DNA of 10,280 nt, from positions 1 to 10,280 of the forward strand of contig DASZPL010000073.1 of assembly GCA_035550315.1 (NCBI GenBank). Direction: 5' to 3'. The first letter of the stretch is position 1. Each line of letters starts with the position of its first letter. The translations under genes and the position numbers were made by a program. The notes beneath the pieces are model-generated. The model was given only the letters and a program-made list of their open reading frames with translations, was not told the DNA's origin and ran no database searches. Source of the stretch: DASZPL01 sp035550315. Its GTDB lineage: Bacteria > Actinomycetota > Actinomycetes > JAFAQI01. Positions 1-7,021 of the stretch are shown here, in pieces.

Positions 1-423
1 GCGGACGTTGCTAAGTACCTGAAGGACGTCACGCCGCCGGACCTGGTCATCTCGACTCGGCCGCGCGACGGGACGCTTGCTGGGTTGCCGACGTGGTTCG
101 CGGCGCATGCGCCGAGCCGGTTGCGACCGACGCCTTTCGGCAGTGGTCAGATCACCGAGACGATCACGATCCATCCGATGCGCAGCAAGTGGCAGTTTGG
201 CGACGGCACTGCCGTGACCCGCACCGCCACCGCGACAGCGCGTCACACCTACCTGCGCGGCGGTCACCGCCGCGGCCGGCTAACGACGCGCTGGGGCGCG
301 ACTTACACGATCAGCTACGCCGGCGGCAGCTACGGCCCGTACCACGCGACCGGCACGCTGGTGCGCCGCCAGCGGTTCTCGATGCCGGTGCACACGTCCC
401 GCCCCGTGCTCGTCAGCCACTAA
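1..423 (+). CDS. PKD-domain secreted-type protein, C-terminal part (5' end outside window)
   Basis: The frame is open from the first base to the TAA at 421-423, so at least 140 residues are present and the N-terminus is missing. Counting from base 1, residues 64-70 read WQFGDGT and residues 82-84 read HTY. This is the W.FGDG...HTY signature of PKD (Ig-like beta-sandwich) domains, usually found in exported or surface proteins. The stretch GLPTWF near residue 28 resembles the LPTWL motif that often precedes such a domain in actinobacterial hypothetical proteins. The tail is rich in Thr, Tyr, Gly and basic residues. The function is unknown; an adhesive or structural role outside the cell is only inference. 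No signal peptide can be seen because the start lies outside the window. It converges on the acyl-CoA synthetase gene, with a hairpin between the two. Confidence 0.72.
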   Translation, partial: ADVAKYLKDVTPPDLVISTRPRDGTLAGLPTWFAAHAPSRLRPTPFGSGQITETITIHPMRSKWQFGDGTAVTRTATATARHTYLRGGHRRGRLTTRWGATYTISYAGGSYGPYHATGTLVRRQRFSMPVHTSRPVLVSH

Positions 424-427
424 CCCC

Positions 428-479
428 CGACTTGTCAGCACCACACGGTGCTATAGCGCTGTTTGCTGCTGACAAGTCG
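428..479. terminator. Inverted repeat between convergent genes, probable bidirectional terminator
   Basis: The arms CGACTTGTCAGCA (428-440) and TGCTGACAAGTCG (467-479) are perfect 13-bp reverse complements with a 26-nt spacer. A competing smaller hairpin lies inside: AGCACC (437-442), loop ACAC, GGTGCT (447-452). The palindrome GCTATAGC is at 450-457. The repeat starts 4 nt after the PKD gene stop and ends 2 nt from the stop of the minus-strand acyl-CoA synthetase gene, so it can serve both transcripts. No T-tract follows on either side, as is common for actinobacterial terminators. It could also be a member of a dispersed intergenic repeat family. Confidence 0.65.
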
Positions 480-481
480 CG

Positions 482-2281
482 TTAGGCGGAGGCAGCTTCG
501 GGGGCGGGGACGGCGGCGACCTCGACGCCGCCGCCGGCGTACATCTCCTCGATCTGCGCGGCGTAGCGACCAAGCACGCCGCGCCGCTTCAACTTCATCG
601 TCGGAGTGAGGACGTCGGAGTCCGGCAGCCATTCCTCGCCGAGCAGCACGAATCGCCGCGGCCGCTCGACCTGTGACATCCGCTGGTTGACCTGCGCGAC
701 GTCGTCGGCGACTTCGGCCAGTACGTCGGGGTCCGCGGCGACCTCGGTGAGCGAGCGGCCTGGGTAGCGCGCCGCGACCGCGTCGGGATCGAGGGTGAGC
801 AGCGCGACGAGGTACGGCCGGTCGTCGCCGACGGCCATCGCCTGGCCGACCAGCGGCACCGTCTTCAGGATCGCTTCGACGTTCGCCGGCGAGACGTTCT
901 TGCCGCCGGCGGTGATGATCAGCTCCTTCTTGCGGTCGACGATCTTCAGGTAGCCGTCGTCGTCGAACTCGCCGATGTCGCCGGTGTGCAGCCAGCCGTC
1001 GGCGTCGAGCGCCTCGGCGGTGCGGTCGGGATCGTCGAGATAGCCCGCGAACACGATCGGCCCGCGGCACAGCACCTCACCGTCGGCCGCCGTCGTCACC
1101 TCCACGCCCGGGAACGCGCGGCCGACCCGGCCAGACTTGACCTGGAACGGCTCCCAGGTCATGCCGCCGCAGTTCTCGCTCATGCCGTAGACCTCGCTCA
1201 TCGGCAGCCCGATGTCGCGCAGGAAGTCGATCACCTCGGGCGGCACCGGCGCGGCGCCGGAGAACGCGACCTCGCACTCGTCCAGCCCGACCGCCGCGCG
1301 CACCGGGCGGAACGCGACCTCGTCGACAAAGGCCCAGGCCTCGGCGAGCTCGCCTGTTGGCTCCTCGCCGCGGGCCCGCAATTGCTGCACCTGGCGGCCG
1401 ACTTGCAGCGCCTCCGCGAAGCTCCGCGCCGCCTCCTCGCCGCGGCTCGCGACCTGCGCCTGGATGCCGGCGACCAGCTTCTCCCACACTCGCGGCGGCC
1501 CGAACAGCAACGTCGGGTGCACGGCAGTGAGGTACGCCGACAGCGCCGCGATGTCGGCGCACGGCACGACCTCGGCGCCGCGCAGCACGTGGCCGTAGTG
1601 GCTGACCATGCGCTCGGCGATGTGTGCCATCGGCAGGTAGGAGACCAACCGGCCGCCCGGGTCGAAGGCCCGGCCCAGGAACTGCGACATCCCGTCGCGC
1701 TGTGCGATCACGTTGCGGTGCGTGAGCATCACGCCCTTGGGCGGGCCGGTCGTGCCCGACGTATAGATCACGGTCACCAGGTCACCGGGATCGAGCGCTT
1801 GCTCGGCGGCCGCCAGATCGATCGGCTCGCCGGCCTGCACCTCGTCCCACGCGACCGTGCCGTCCGGCGCGTCACCGACGACGACCACCCGTCGCAACGT
1901 CGGGATGTCGCCGACCGCGGCGAGCAGCCGATCGGCGTAGTCGCCGTCCTGCGTGATCGCGACGACCGCCTTGCAGTGCGTCGCGAGGTAGGCGATCTGC
2001 TCGGGTGAGGACGAGTTGTAGATCGAGATCGGGGTGGCACCCAGCGCGAGGATTGCGAGATCGGCGACGTGAAACTCGAGCCGATTGCTCAGCAACATGA
2101 CGACGCGGTCGCCGCGGTCGACGCCGAGCGACGACAACCCGCCGGCCAGCCGCGCGACCCGCTCGGCGTACTCACCCCACGTCCAGCTGCGCCCCTCCAG
2201 CTCCCGCAGCGCCGGGTCGTCGGCCTGCCGTCCTACGGTCCGAAGGAAGCCGTCGAGCACCGTGCGGGGGGCGTCGTCCAT
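482..2281 (-). CDS. Long-chain fatty-acid-CoA ligase (AMP-forming), FadD15-like
   Basis: This 599-residue protein should activate a long-chain fatty acid with ATP to an acyl-adenylate and then to acyl-CoA, feeding beta-oxidation or lipid synthesis. Motifs of the ANL (adenylate-forming) superfamily appear in order: the P-loop YTSGTTGPPKG at 173-183, YGMSE at 365-369, GWLHTGD at 429-435, the hinge DRKKELI at 449-455, and the C-terminal PTMKLKR at 560-566, where Lys563 is the likely adenylation lysine. Length and motif style match actinobacterial FadD15-type long-chain synthetases of about 600 residues; the exact acyl chain cannot be read. The ATG at 2281 is supported by an in-frame TAA four codons upstream. 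No Shine-Dalgarno precedes it, but a TAATCT -10-like element does, suggesting a leaderless mRNA. It is divergent from the SDR-like gene. The C-terminus ends in an Ala/Pro-rich tail. Confidence 0.93.
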   Translation of the reverse strand: MDDAPRTVLDGFLRTVGRQADDPALRELEGRSWTWGEYAERVARLAGGLSSLGVDRGDRVVMLLSNRLEFHVADLAILALGATPISIYNSSSPEQIAYLATHCKAVVAITQDGDYADRLLAAVGDIPTLRRVVVVGDAPDGTVAWDEVQAGEPIDLAAAEQALDPGDLVTVIYTSGTTGPPKGVMLTHRNVIAQRDGMSQFLGRAFDPGGRLVSYLPMAHIAERMVSHYGHVLRGAEVVPCADIAALSAYLTAVHPTLLFGPPRVWEKLVAGIQAQVASRGEEAARSFAEALQVGRQVQQLRARGEEPTGELAEAWAFVDEVAFRPVRAAVGLDECEVAFSGAAPVPPEVIDFLRDIGLPMSEVYGMSENCGGMTWEPFQVKSGRVGRAFPGVEVTTAADGEVLCRGPIVFAGYLDDPDRTAEALDADGWLHTGDIGEFDDDGYLKIVDRKKELIITAGGKNVSPANVEAILKTVPLVGQAMAVGDDRPYLVALLTLDPDAVAARYPGRSLTEVAADPDVLAEVADDVAQVNQRMSQVERPRRFVLLGEEWLPDSDVLTPTMKLKRRGVLGRYAAQIEEMYAGGGVEVAAVPAPEAASA

Positions 2282-2287
2282 GCAAGG

Positions 2288-2293
2288 AGATTA
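2288..2293 (-). promoter_or_regulatory. Putative -10 element (TAATCT) of a leaderless fadD promoter
   Basis: On the minus strand TAATCT fits the actinobacterial TANNNT -10 pattern and ends exactly 6 nt before the A of the fadD ATG. Transcription would therefore begin at or very near the start codon. No Shine-Dalgarno is present between it and the ATG, which agrees with a leaderless transcript. No convincing -35 box was found 17-18 nt upstream. This is inference from spacing only. Confidence 0.4.
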
Positions 2294-2359
2294 CGGGCTG
2301 CAACGAAATCCGCCAGGACCGTTGCCGCCGCTCGATGGGGACATCGGCGCCGTACGACG

Positions 2360-2365
2360 GACAAT
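2360..2365 (+). promoter_or_regulatory. Weak putative -10 element (GACAAT) for the SDR-like gene
   Basis: GACAAT matches four of six TATAAT positions and lies 6 nt upstream of the GTG at 2372, the same geometry as on the fadD side of this 90-bp divergent gap. No Shine-Dalgarno of normal strength precedes the GTG. No clear -35 box was seen. The call is tentative. Confidence 0.2.
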
Positions 2366-2371
2366 CGCGAC

Positions 2372-2914
2372 GTGACGAACGACGCCGTCGACCAGTGGTC
2401 CGCCCGCTATCCCGACCTGGTCGGCAAGGCCGTCGTCATCGCAGGTGACGGCCGGGGCTTCGTCGCGCTCGCCGAGGCGTTCGCCGGCGCGGGCGCCTTG
2501 GTCGCCGTCGTGGCAGATGACCACCACGCGGTCGCCGCCGCGACTCGTGCCGCCGAAGCGCGCGGCGCGACGGCGTACGGCTTCACCGCCGACCCGGCCA
2601 ATCCGGCGGTCTGGCAGCGGGTCGCGCCCCACGTCGAGCAGCGCCTCGGCCCGATCGACGTAGTGGTCGTCGCCGGCGCGCCAGACCGTCGCGCCGTCGC
2701 GATCGAGGCACTGCGACCCGACATGGCGGCCCGGCGGCGCGGCGTCATCGTCGAGATCGGCGACGCGGCCACCACTACCCCGGCCGACGGCGTGCGCGTC
2801 CGGCTGATCCACCCCGCCAACGATCCGGCCGACGTCACCGCGACCGCGTTGCTGTGCGCAAGCGACGCCCTCGCCGCGCCAACCCTCACTATCTCCTGGT
2901 TTGTGAATCGCTAG
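2372..2914 (+). CDS. Short SDR-like Rossmann-fold protein lacking catalytic residues
   Basis: This 180-residue protein begins with a Rossmann unit: beta strand AVVIAG at 20-25, a glycine-rich turn GDGRG at 25-29 in place of TGxxxGIG, and a second strand ending in acidic VADD at 47-50. DVVVVAGA at 96-103 stands where SDRs carry the NNAG strand. PDMAARRRGVIVEIG at 116-130 resembles SDR strand 5, and VRVRLIHPAN at 141-150 resembles strand 6 with its Pro-Gly turn. No Tyr-xxx-Lys pair exists; the helices that normally carry it and the helix before strand 5 seem to be missing, making the protein about 70 residues shorter than a classical SDR. It may be a non-catalytic nucleotide-binding protein or a decaying SDR. 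GTG 2372 is preferred because any upstream start would overlap the divergent fadD gene. It converges on glnD with a 24-bp gap. Confidence 0.68.
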   Translation: MTNDAVDQWSARYPDLVGKAVVIAGDGRGFVALAEAFAGAGALVAVVADDHHAVAAATRAAEARGATAYGFTADPANPAVWQRVAPHVEQRLGPIDVVVVAGAPDRRAVAIEALRPDMAARRRGVIVEIGDAATTTPADGVRVRLIHPANDPADVTATALLCASDALAAPTLTISWFVNR

Positions 2915-2916
2915 CG

Positions 2917-2928
2917 ACCGCCGGCGGT
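2917..2928. terminator. Short GC palindrome between convergent genes
   Basis: ACCGCCGGCGGT is a perfect 12-bp palindrome in the 24-bp gap between the SDR-like stop and the glnD stop. It can only form a stem of about four pairs with a four-base loop and has no T-tract. It is the only terminator candidate in the gap and is weak. Confidence 0.2.
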
Positions 2929-2938
2929 ACGCAACCCT

Positions 2939-5377
2939 TCACAACTCGGAGGGTGCGGTCGGCGACGGGGCGCAGGCGGCGAGTAGCGCCGCTTCGATCT
3001 GCTCGCGGCGCTCGGGGTCGTCGACCATCTCGCCGTCGGCGTCGAGCAGGTAGAACGCGTCGACGACTTCACTGCCGAGGGTGCTGATCTTCGCGGACCG
3101 TACGTCGAGACCGGCCTCGGCGAGCGCGTGGGTCAACCGATAAAGCAAACCGATCGAGTCGTGCGCGCGCACCTCGACGACGGTCGCCGACGTGGACGCG
3201 CCGTCGGCCCACAACACCCGCGGCGGCGCGGCCGCGGTCGAGACGCCGGCGTACGCCCGCTCGCGTTCCGCCAGCCGCGCGGCCAGCGGCAACGCGTCCG
3301 CATACGCCCTATGCACGTCGGCCTGCAGCGCCGCCAGGTCCGGCATCGCACCGAACCGCGGCGCGACATCGAGCACCGTCGCGGCCATCGTCACCCCGTT
3401 GTCCGCCGGCAACGAGCTCGCCGTCGCAGCCCGGATCTGCAGTCGATGCAGCGCCGCAACGCCCGCCCACCGCCACAGCAACCCCGGCCGATCCGGCGCC
3501 ACCACCGTCAACCTCGATCCATCAAGACTGACGCCGAGCTCGCCCCGTCCCGCCAACCCCCGCAGCGAGTCATCAAGCAGCGAACGATCAGCCGCGGTGC
3601 GTTGGGTATCCGGGTAGTCAGATGGCGGAGGAACCGTGGTCGGAGCCTTTGGGTTCGGCCCAGGTGACGCAGCCATCTGACTACCCGGCCCAGCCGACGG
3701 AGGGGTTCGGCCGTCCGCCCCGTCCGAAGCCAACGCCGATGCGGTGCGGCGCACGAGGTCGGCGACGAGCCCGGCCTTCCAATCGCCCCACGCCGCCGGC
3801 CCCGTGGCCAGCGCATCCGCTTCGGTCAACGCGTGCAGCAGCTCGAGCGTCGCGACGTCACCGACCGCGGCCGCGACCAGCTGGACCGTCGCCGGGTCGT
3901 CCAGGTCGCGGCGGGTGGCGGTGTCGGGCAGCAGCAGGTGATGGCGCACCAGCGTGACGAGCACCGCGACATCGTCGTCCGGCAACCCGAGCCGACGCGC
4001 GATCCGAGGCACGACCTCGACGCCCGCGTCGGTGTGGTCACCCGGGAATCCTTTGCCGATGTCGTGCAGCAGCGCGCCGAGCAGCAGCAGGTCGGGCCGC
4101 GCGACCTGCCGAGTCAGTGCGGCGGCCTGCGCGGCGGCTTCGACGAGGTGGCGATCGACGGTGAACTGGTGCACCGCGTTGCGCTGCGGCTTGCACCGCA
4201 CCGCCTCCCACTCCGGGATCAGCCGCACCAGCAACCCGGCCTGATCGAGCGCCTCGATGACCGGTACGGCGGCCGACCCGGCACCCAGCAACGAGACCAG
4301 CGCGTCGCGGGCGTCGGCGGGCCACGGCTCCGGGAGCGGCGGGCACTCGGTCAGCCGTTTCACGGTCGGCCCGGCCACCGGCAACCCGGCCTGCGCCGCG
4401 GCGGCCGCCGCGCGCAACAGCAGCACGGGGTCGGTCGCCGGATCCACGTCGCGGGCGAGCACCACTTCGCCGTCGGCTTCGACGACACCGTCGGCCAGCG
4501 GCCGGCGGGTCGGACCGCGGCGGAGCAACCGCCGCGGCGGGCGGACGGACGCCTCCGCCCGCCGGCATGCCTCGTCGGTGGCGAAGCCGATCACCCGCGC
4601 CGCTGTCGAGACCCGGCGCATCAGCTCATCCGCATCCGCCAATCCGAGCGCCGCCGCGACCGGCTCCTGCTCCTGCAACACCAACCGGTCCTGACCCGCG
4701 ACACTTCGGCCGCCGGCCGACGTCGAGCGGCGGTGCAGCTCGCCGCGGACGTCGAGCAGCAGCGAGTACGCCGTACGCAGCGCCTCGTCCGGCGCCTCGA
4801 CCACCCAGGCCGCTGCGAACGCGCGCAATGCGACCAGGTCACGGATGCCGCCGTGCGAGTCCTTCAGATCCGGTTCGAGCAGGAAGGCGAGCTCGCCGCA
4901 CCGCTCGGTGTGGCCGCGCACCGACGCGATCAGCTCCGGCAACCGCTGTCGCGCGTCGCGGCGCCAGGCCGCGAACACGGCGTCGTGCAACGCCGTCGCC
5001 AGCTCGGGATCGCCCGCGACGCACCGGTTGTCGAGCAACCCGAGCGCGGCCTTGAGGTCGCTGCGTGCCACCGACACCGCTTGCTCGACGGTCCGGACCG
5101 AGTGGTCGAGGCCGACGCCGGAGTCCCAGATCGGGTACCACAGCCGCTCGGCAACGGCGTCGATGTCGCTGCGGCCGCGGTGCAGCAGCAGCAGGTCCAG
5201 GTCGCTGCCGGGCGCCAGCTCGGCTCGGCCGTAGCTGCCCAGCGCGATCAGCGCGACGTCGGCGGTGCCGGCAAGCGCCTCCGCCAACCAGGCATCGGTC
5301 TGCGTGGTGAGCGCGGCGCGGAGCGCCGGACCGACCAGACCGGTCTGGTCGAGGACGCCGGCACGGACCTCGGCCAA
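2939..5377 (-). CDS. glnD: PII uridylyl/adenylyltransferase and PII-removing enzyme GlnD
   Basis: This 812-residue cytosolic enzyme modifies PII at Tyr51 when glutamine is low and removes the group when it is high; in characterised actinobacteria (Streptomyces, Corynebacterium) the group is AMP. Domains in order: a nucleotidyltransferase with GSYGRAELAPGSDLDLL at 47-63 (metal ligands Asp59 and Asp61); a GlnE/GlnD-type helical region with LKDSHGGIRD at 171-180; an HD phosphohydrolase domain with LLHDIGKG at 436-443 and TEADALATGP near 518-527; a Pro/Gly-rich linker at about 548-612; and two glutamine-sensing ACT domains at about 621-690 (VAPDRPGLL) and 733-800 (AHDSIGLLYRL). Length is normal for actinobacterial GlnD. 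The start is uncertain: TTG 5377 lies 14 nt after the glnK2 stop with no Shine-Dalgarno at normal spacing, and no better start precedes the catalytic motif. The linker holds a palindromic DNA element at 3610-3688. Confidence 0.93.
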   Translation of the reverse strand: MAEVRAGVLDQTGLVGPALRAALTTQTDAWLAEALAGTADVALIALGSYGRAELAPGSDLDLLLLHRGRSDIDAVAERLWYPIWDSGVGLDHSVRTVEQAVSVARSDLKAALGLLDNRCVAGDPELATALHDAVFAAWRRDARQRLPELIASVRGHTERCGELAFLLEPDLKDSHGGIRDLVALRAFAAAWVVEAPDEALRTAYSLLLDVRGELHRRSTSAGGRSVAGQDRLVLQEQEPVAAALGLADADELMRRVSTAARVIGFATDEACRRAEASVRPPRRLLRRGPTRRPLADGVVEADGEVVLARDVDPATDPVLLLRAAAAAAQAGLPVAGPTVKRLTECPPLPEPWPADARDALVSLLGAGSAAVPVIEALDQAGLLVRLIPEWEAVRCKPQRNAVHQFTVDRHLVEAAAQAAALTRQVARPDLLLLGALLHDIGKGFPGDHTDAGVEVVPRIARRLGLPDDDVAVLVTLVRHHLLLPDTATRRDLDDPATVQLVAAAVGDVATLELLHALTEADALATGPAAWGDWKAGLVADLVRRTASALASDGADGRTPPSAGPGSQMAASPGPNPKAPTTVPPPSDYPDTQRTAADRSLLDDSLRGLAGRGELGVSLDGSRLTVVAPDRPGLLWRWAGVAALHRLQIRAATASSLPADNGVTMAATVLDVAPRFGAMPDLAALQADVHRAYADALPLAARLAERERAYAGVSTAAAPPRVLWADGASTSATVVEVRAHDSIGLLYRLTHALAEAGLDVRSAKISTLGSEVVDAFYLLDADGEMVDDPERREQIEAALLAACAPSPTAPSEL
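3610..3688. repeat. Palindromic element inside the glnD coding sequence
   Basis: The arms CCGGGTAGTCAGATGGC (3610-3626) and GCCATCTGACTACCCGG (3672-3688) are perfect 17-bp reverse complements with a 45-nt spacer. The spacer holds a further GAACC (3631-3635) / GGTTC (3651-3655) pair. In the glnD frame the element encodes residues 564-590, beginning PGSQMAASPG and ending PPPSDYPD, within the Pro-rich linker between the HD and ACT domains. A long exact inverted repeat is not expected by chance in coding DNA and looks like a mobile or dispersed palindromic element (REP/MITE-like) fixed in a tolerant linker. No clear target-site duplication was found. Confidence 0.75.
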
Positions 5378-5391
5378 GCCGCGGTCGCGGC

Positions 5392-5730
5392 TCAGAGCGC
5401 CTCCGGGCCGCGCTCGCCGGTGCGGATCCGGACCAGCTCGTCGACCGGCGTCACCCAGACCTTGCCGTCACCGATCTGGCCGGTGCGAGCGGCCTCGACG
5501 ATGGCGGTCACGATCTGATCCGCGTCGGCGTCGTCGGCGACGATCTCGATGCGGACCTTCGGCACGAAGTCGACGACGTACTCCGCCCCTCGGTAGACCT
5601 CGGTGTGACCTTTCTGCCGGCCGTGGCCCTGCACCTCCGACACCGTCATGCCGGCGACGCCGACGTCGTGCAACGCCTGCTTGACGGCGTCGAGCGTGAA
5701 CGGCTTGACGATCGCGGTCACCAGTCGCAC
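5392..5730 (-). CDS. glnK: PII nitrogen regulatory protein, second copy
   Basis: This 112-residue PII signal protein should form a trimer that binds ATP/ADP and 2-oxoglutarate and controls its partner AmtB. It is full length. The T-loop (GHGRQKGHTEVYRGAEY) carries Arg47, which enters the AmtB pore exit, and Tyr51, the GlnD target. The B-loop TGQIGDGK at 83-90 and C-loop RTGERG at 103-108 are intact. It is about 80% identical by eye to the copy at 7076-7414, with most changes in the helices rather than in the ligand loops. GTG 5730 gives the classical start MRLVTAIVKPF and has GAGG 8 nt upstream. It follows amtB2 by 12 nt and precedes glnD by 14 nt, so the three genes should be co-transcribed. 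The name glnK rather than glnB rests on linkage to amtB. Confidence 0.95.
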   Translation of the reverse strand: MRLVTAIVKPFTLDAVKQALHDVGVAGMTVSEVQGHGRQKGHTEVYRGAEYVVDFVPKVRIEIVADDADADQIVTAIVEAARTGQIGDGKVWVTPVDELVRIRTGERGPEAL

Positions 5731-5742
5731 GCGCGCAGCCTC

Positions 5743-7005
5743 TCAGAGTCCGATTCGCCCGGCACGGACGTTGCTGAAGTCGTACGCCGACTCAGCGTGC
5801 AACGCGGTGTCGAGGCCCTCGACCTCGTGCTCTTCGGCGACCCGCAGCCCGATGGTGCGTTGCACGGCGGTCGCGATCAGCCAGGTGCCGCAGAACGCCC
5901 AGCCGATCGACGTCGCGGCCGCGAGCGCCTGCACGCCGAGCAGGTGCAGCCCGCCGCCGTCGACCAGGCCGGTGTAGTGGATGCCCGGGTTGACGACGCG
6001 CGAGGCGAACACGCCGACCAGCAGCGTGCCGGCGAGGCCGCAGGCGCCGTGCACGCCGACCACGTCGAGCGCGTCGTCATAGCCGGCCCGGAACTTCGCG
6101 CTGACGGCGTACACGCCGACGACACCACCGATCGCGCCGATCAGGATCGCCGCCATGCTGTTGACGAACCCGGCCGCCGGCGTGATCGCGACCAGTCCGC
6201 AGACCGCCCCGGACGCCGCGCCGAGGGTGGTGACGTGGCCGGTGCGCAGCTTCTCGACCAGGCACCAGGTCAGCAGCCCGCCGCAGGCGGCGAGCTGCGT
6301 GCCGACCAGCGCCTGCGACGCCAGCGCGCCGGACGTCAGCGCCGACCCGGCGTTGAAGCCGAACCACCCGAACCACAGGATTCCGGCGCCCATCACGGTC
6401 AGCGGCAGCGAGTGCGGCGCGATCGCCTCGCGCGGCCAGCCACGCCGCCGGCCGAGCACGAACGCCAAGGCCAGCGCGGACGCGCCGGAGTTGATCTCGA
6501 CCACGTTGCCGCCGGCGAAGTCGAGCACGCCGCGCTGCGCCAGCCAGCCGGTCGGCGAGAACACCCAGTGCGCGATCGGGGCGTAGACGACGATCGTCCA
6601 CACCACCGCGAAGACCAGGAAGCCGCCGAACTTGGCCCGCTCGGCGGCGGTGCCGGTGAGCAGCGCCGCGGTGATGACGGCGAACATCATCTGGAACGCG
6701 GCGAACGCCGGCGCCGGGACGGTCAGGTTGAAGCCCGGCACCTGCGCGGTCGCGTGACCGAGCCCGGCGAACTTCAGCCCGCCGAGGAAGCCGTTGCCGA
6801 CGTCGGGCCCGAACGCCAGTGAATAGGCAATCACCGCCCAGACGATGCTGACCACGGCGATGGTGCCGAGGTTGGCCACCATCATCGCGAGCACGTTCTT
6901 GCTGCGGATCATGCCGCCGTAGAACAGCGCAAGCCCCGGTGTCATGAAGAGCACGAGGGCCGCGCTGCCGAGCAGCCAGGCGGTGTCGCCGGAGTCGACA
7001 TGCAC
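5743..7005 (-). CDS. amtB: Ammonium transporter AmtB2 with Glu replacing the first pore histidine
   Basis: This 420-residue membrane protein of the Amt/Mep/Rh family should have eleven membrane helices per subunit in a trimer. Family motifs present: MTPGLALFYGGMIRSKN at 21-37, WFGWFGFNAGSAL at 211-223, TLGAASGAVCGLVAITPAAG at 260-279, and DALDVVGVHG at 311-320. Asp162 matches the conserved Asp160 of E. coli AmtB, and Phe108 and Phe217 fit the Phe gate. The twin-His pair is altered: the segment DFAGGNVVEINSG (162-174) has Glu170 (codon 6496-6498) where E. coli has His168, while His319 is kept. The C-terminal region EEHEVEGLDTALHAESAY (391-408) is canonical for PII contact. GTG 7005 gives the expected MHVDSGDTAWLL, with only a weak TAGG as ribosome site. 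A hairpin lies 16 nt upstream, and the cognate glnK is 12 nt downstream. Confidence 0.95.
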   Translation of the reverse strand: MHVDSGDTAWLLGSAALVLFMTPGLALFYGGMIRSKNVLAMMVANLGTIAVVSIVWAVIAYSLAFGPDVGNGFLGGLKFAGLGHATAQVPGFNLTVPAPAFAAFQMMFAVITAALLTGTAAERAKFGGFLVFAVVWTIVVYAPIAHWVFSPTGWLAQRGVLDFAGGNVVEINSGASALALAFVLGRRRGWPREAIAPHSLPLTVMGAGILWFGWFGFNAGSALTSGALASQALVGTQLAACGGLLTWCLVEKLRTGHVTTLGAASGAVCGLVAITPAAGFVNSMAAILIGAIGGVVGVYAVSAKFRAGYDDALDVVGVHGACGLAGTLLVGVFASRVVNPGIHYTGLVDGGGLHLLGVQALAAATSIGWAFCGTWLIATAVQRTIGLRVAEEHEVEGLDTALHAESAYDFSNVRAGRIGL

Positions 7006-7021
7006 GGCGGGAGCCTACGGA

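Noticed and set aside
450..457. GCTATAGC as an AmtR-type nitrogen regulator half-site
   Set aside because: It resembles CTATAG-containing AmtR boxes but lies between two convergent 3' ends, not in a promoter, and no second half at the required spacing is present.
2284..2289. AAGGAG on the plus strand as a ribosome binding site
   Set aside because: No ATG, GTG or TTG follows within 5-12 nt on the plus strand, and on the minus strand this is the -10 region and start of fadD.
3833..5518. Long plus-strand open frame antisense to glnD, and similar long frames opposite fadD, amtB2 and ftsY
   Set aside because: In DNA of about 70% GC, antisense frames stay open by chance. These give Arg/Gln/His-rich low-complexity proteins without recognisable domains, and the minus-strand genes opposite are well-known families.
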